Assembly (NCBI RefSeq): GCF_030499515.1
Contig: NZ_JASTWJ010000001.1
Location: forward strand, 2,646,001-2,710,000
Length of the DNA stretch: 64,000 nucleotides
Direction of reading: 5' to 3'
Source: Streptomyces sp. DT2A-34
GTDB lineage: Bacteria; Actinomycetota; Actinomycetes; Streptomycetales; Streptomycetaceae
The position numbers and the translations under genes are program-made. Of the stretch, positions 63,364 to 64,000 are shown in pieces; position 1 is the stretch's first letter, and every line of letters starts with the position of its first letter. Below the pieces are notes generated by a model. That model did no database searches and had not been told where the DNA came from. It saw only the letters and a program-made list of their open reading frames with translations.

Positions 63364-64000
63364 CTATTCCACGCCGATGAGCAGCAGCGCCCCTTGCCGT
63401 CCGCCCCGGTACACCACCGTGTCGACGGCGAGATACGACTCACGCACGCGTGCTTCGAGGTGCTCGGCGATCGCCTCCGGCGCCTCGTCGCCGAGGACGA
63501 TCGTGACGAGTTCGCCGCCGGCCGCGATCATGCGGTCGAGGACGGTCTCCGCGGTGGCCGTCACGTCCGAGCCGATCACGGCCACGTCGCCGTCGATGAG
63601 GCCGAGGACGTCGCCGGCCTGGCAGATGCCGGCCATGGTCCAGGACTGGCGCTCCGCGACGACGACCTCGCCGTACCGGGTCGCGCCGGCCGCCGAGGTC
63701 ATCGACACGACGTCCTCGTCGAAGCGGCGCTCCGGCTCGTGCACGGCGAGCGCCGCGATGCCCTGGACCGCGGAGCGGGTCGGGATCAGCGCCACGCGGA
63801 TGCCCTCCGCGCGGGCCTGCTCGGCCGCGGCGGCCGCGGTGTGGCGCAGCTCGGGGTCGTTGGGCAGCAGCACGACCTCGCGCGCGTGGGCCCGCCGAAC
63901 GGCGTCGACGAGCTCTCCGCTGGCGGGCGGCTCCCCGGGGCGCGCGAGCACGGCGGTCGCGCCGGCCTCGGTGTACAGCCCGGCCAGTCCCTCGCCCGGC
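63364..64000 (-). CDS. DAK2/FakA (YloV)-family protein, C-terminal part
   Basis: The minus-strand frame enters from the right edge and ends at 63364, so only the C-terminal 211 residues are seen. They match the C-terminal part of YloV/FakA-like proteins (EVVLLPNDPELRHTAAAAAEQ, VALIPTRSAVQGIAALAVHEPE, GEVVVAERQSWTMAGICQAGDVLGLIDGDVAVIG). FakA is a fatty-acid kinase subunit; the N-terminal kinase (DAK2) domain would be outside the window. In Streptomyces this gene sits beside recG; here the Hsp90-TPR pair lies between them. Confidence 0.88.
   Translation of the reverse strand, partial: PGEGLAGLYTEAGATAVLARPGEPPASGELVDAVRRAHAREVVLLPNDPELRHTAAAAAEQARAEGIRVALIPTRSAVQGIAALAVHEPERRFDEDVVSMTSAAGATRYGEVVVAERQSWTMAGICQAGDVLGLIDGDVAVIGSDVTATAETVLDRMIAAGGELVTIVLGDEAPEAIAEHLEARVRESYLAVDTVVYRGGRQGALLLIGVE

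Overview
This window is high-GC chromosomal DNA from a Streptomyces. The evidence is G/C-rich third codon positions, frequent GTG starts, and a run of genes that from memory matches the core chromosome of S. coelicolor (recG, rsmD, coaD, rpmF, rnc/absB, mutM, acyP, smc, glcP, ftsY, nsdA, amtB-glnK-glnD, ffh, ftsH, rpsP-rimM-trmD-rplS, four signal peptidases, dprA, whiG, rpsB-tsf-pyrH-frr-cdsA). Species was not determined. Most genes lie on the minus strand, so biological order runs from high to low coordinates. No rRNA, CRISPR array or insertion sequence was seen.

Bases 1-6.9 kb: a thiamine-type ABC transporter (binding protein plus partial permease) behind a TPP riboswitch, then rlmN, a 42-residue membrane protein, a plus-strand NACHT NTPase (NLR-like, a candidate defence gene) and an SRPBCC protein. 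Bases 7-12.7 kb: cdsA, frr, pyrH, tsf and rpsB, with hairpins between rpsB, tsf and pyrH, then a degenerate M23 peptidase. Bases 12.9-18.4 kb: a TetR regulator, the sporulation sigma factor whiG, dprA, comM, a YraN nuclease and a DUF2469 gene. Bases 18.4-25.2 kb: NUDIX, four overlapping type I signal peptidases, rplS, trmD, rimM, khpA and rpsP.

Bases 25.6-34.4 kb: a SprT-like zinc protein, a methyltransferase, an FtsH paralogue, ffh, glnD and glnK. Bases 34.4-43.1 kb: amtB with a GlnR-type operator, nsdA, a Prim-Pol domain gene, ftsY, a luciferase-like oxidoreductase and a glucose permease. Bases 43.3-55 kb: smc, a 67-residue coiled-coil protein, acyP, a CAP-domain protein, an HxlR regulator, mutM, rnc, rpmF, yceD, a DivIVA/AtpF-like coiled-coil protein, coaD and rsmD. 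Bases 55-64 kb: recG interrupted by an intein, an Hsp90-like/TPR gene pair on the plus strand, and the end of a DAK2/FakA-like gene.

The most unusual items are: (1) a 338-residue intein in the P-loop of RecG with the hallmarks of a class 3 (W-C-T) intein and a probably decayed endonuclease; (2) a Streptomyces interspersed repeat inserted in frame in the SMC hinge, with a second copy between rsmD and recG; (3) the lone NACHT gene beside rlmN; (4) the translationally coupled Hsp90-TPR pair; and (5) at least ten copies of the palindrome ACGCGCGCGT, far more than base composition predicts.
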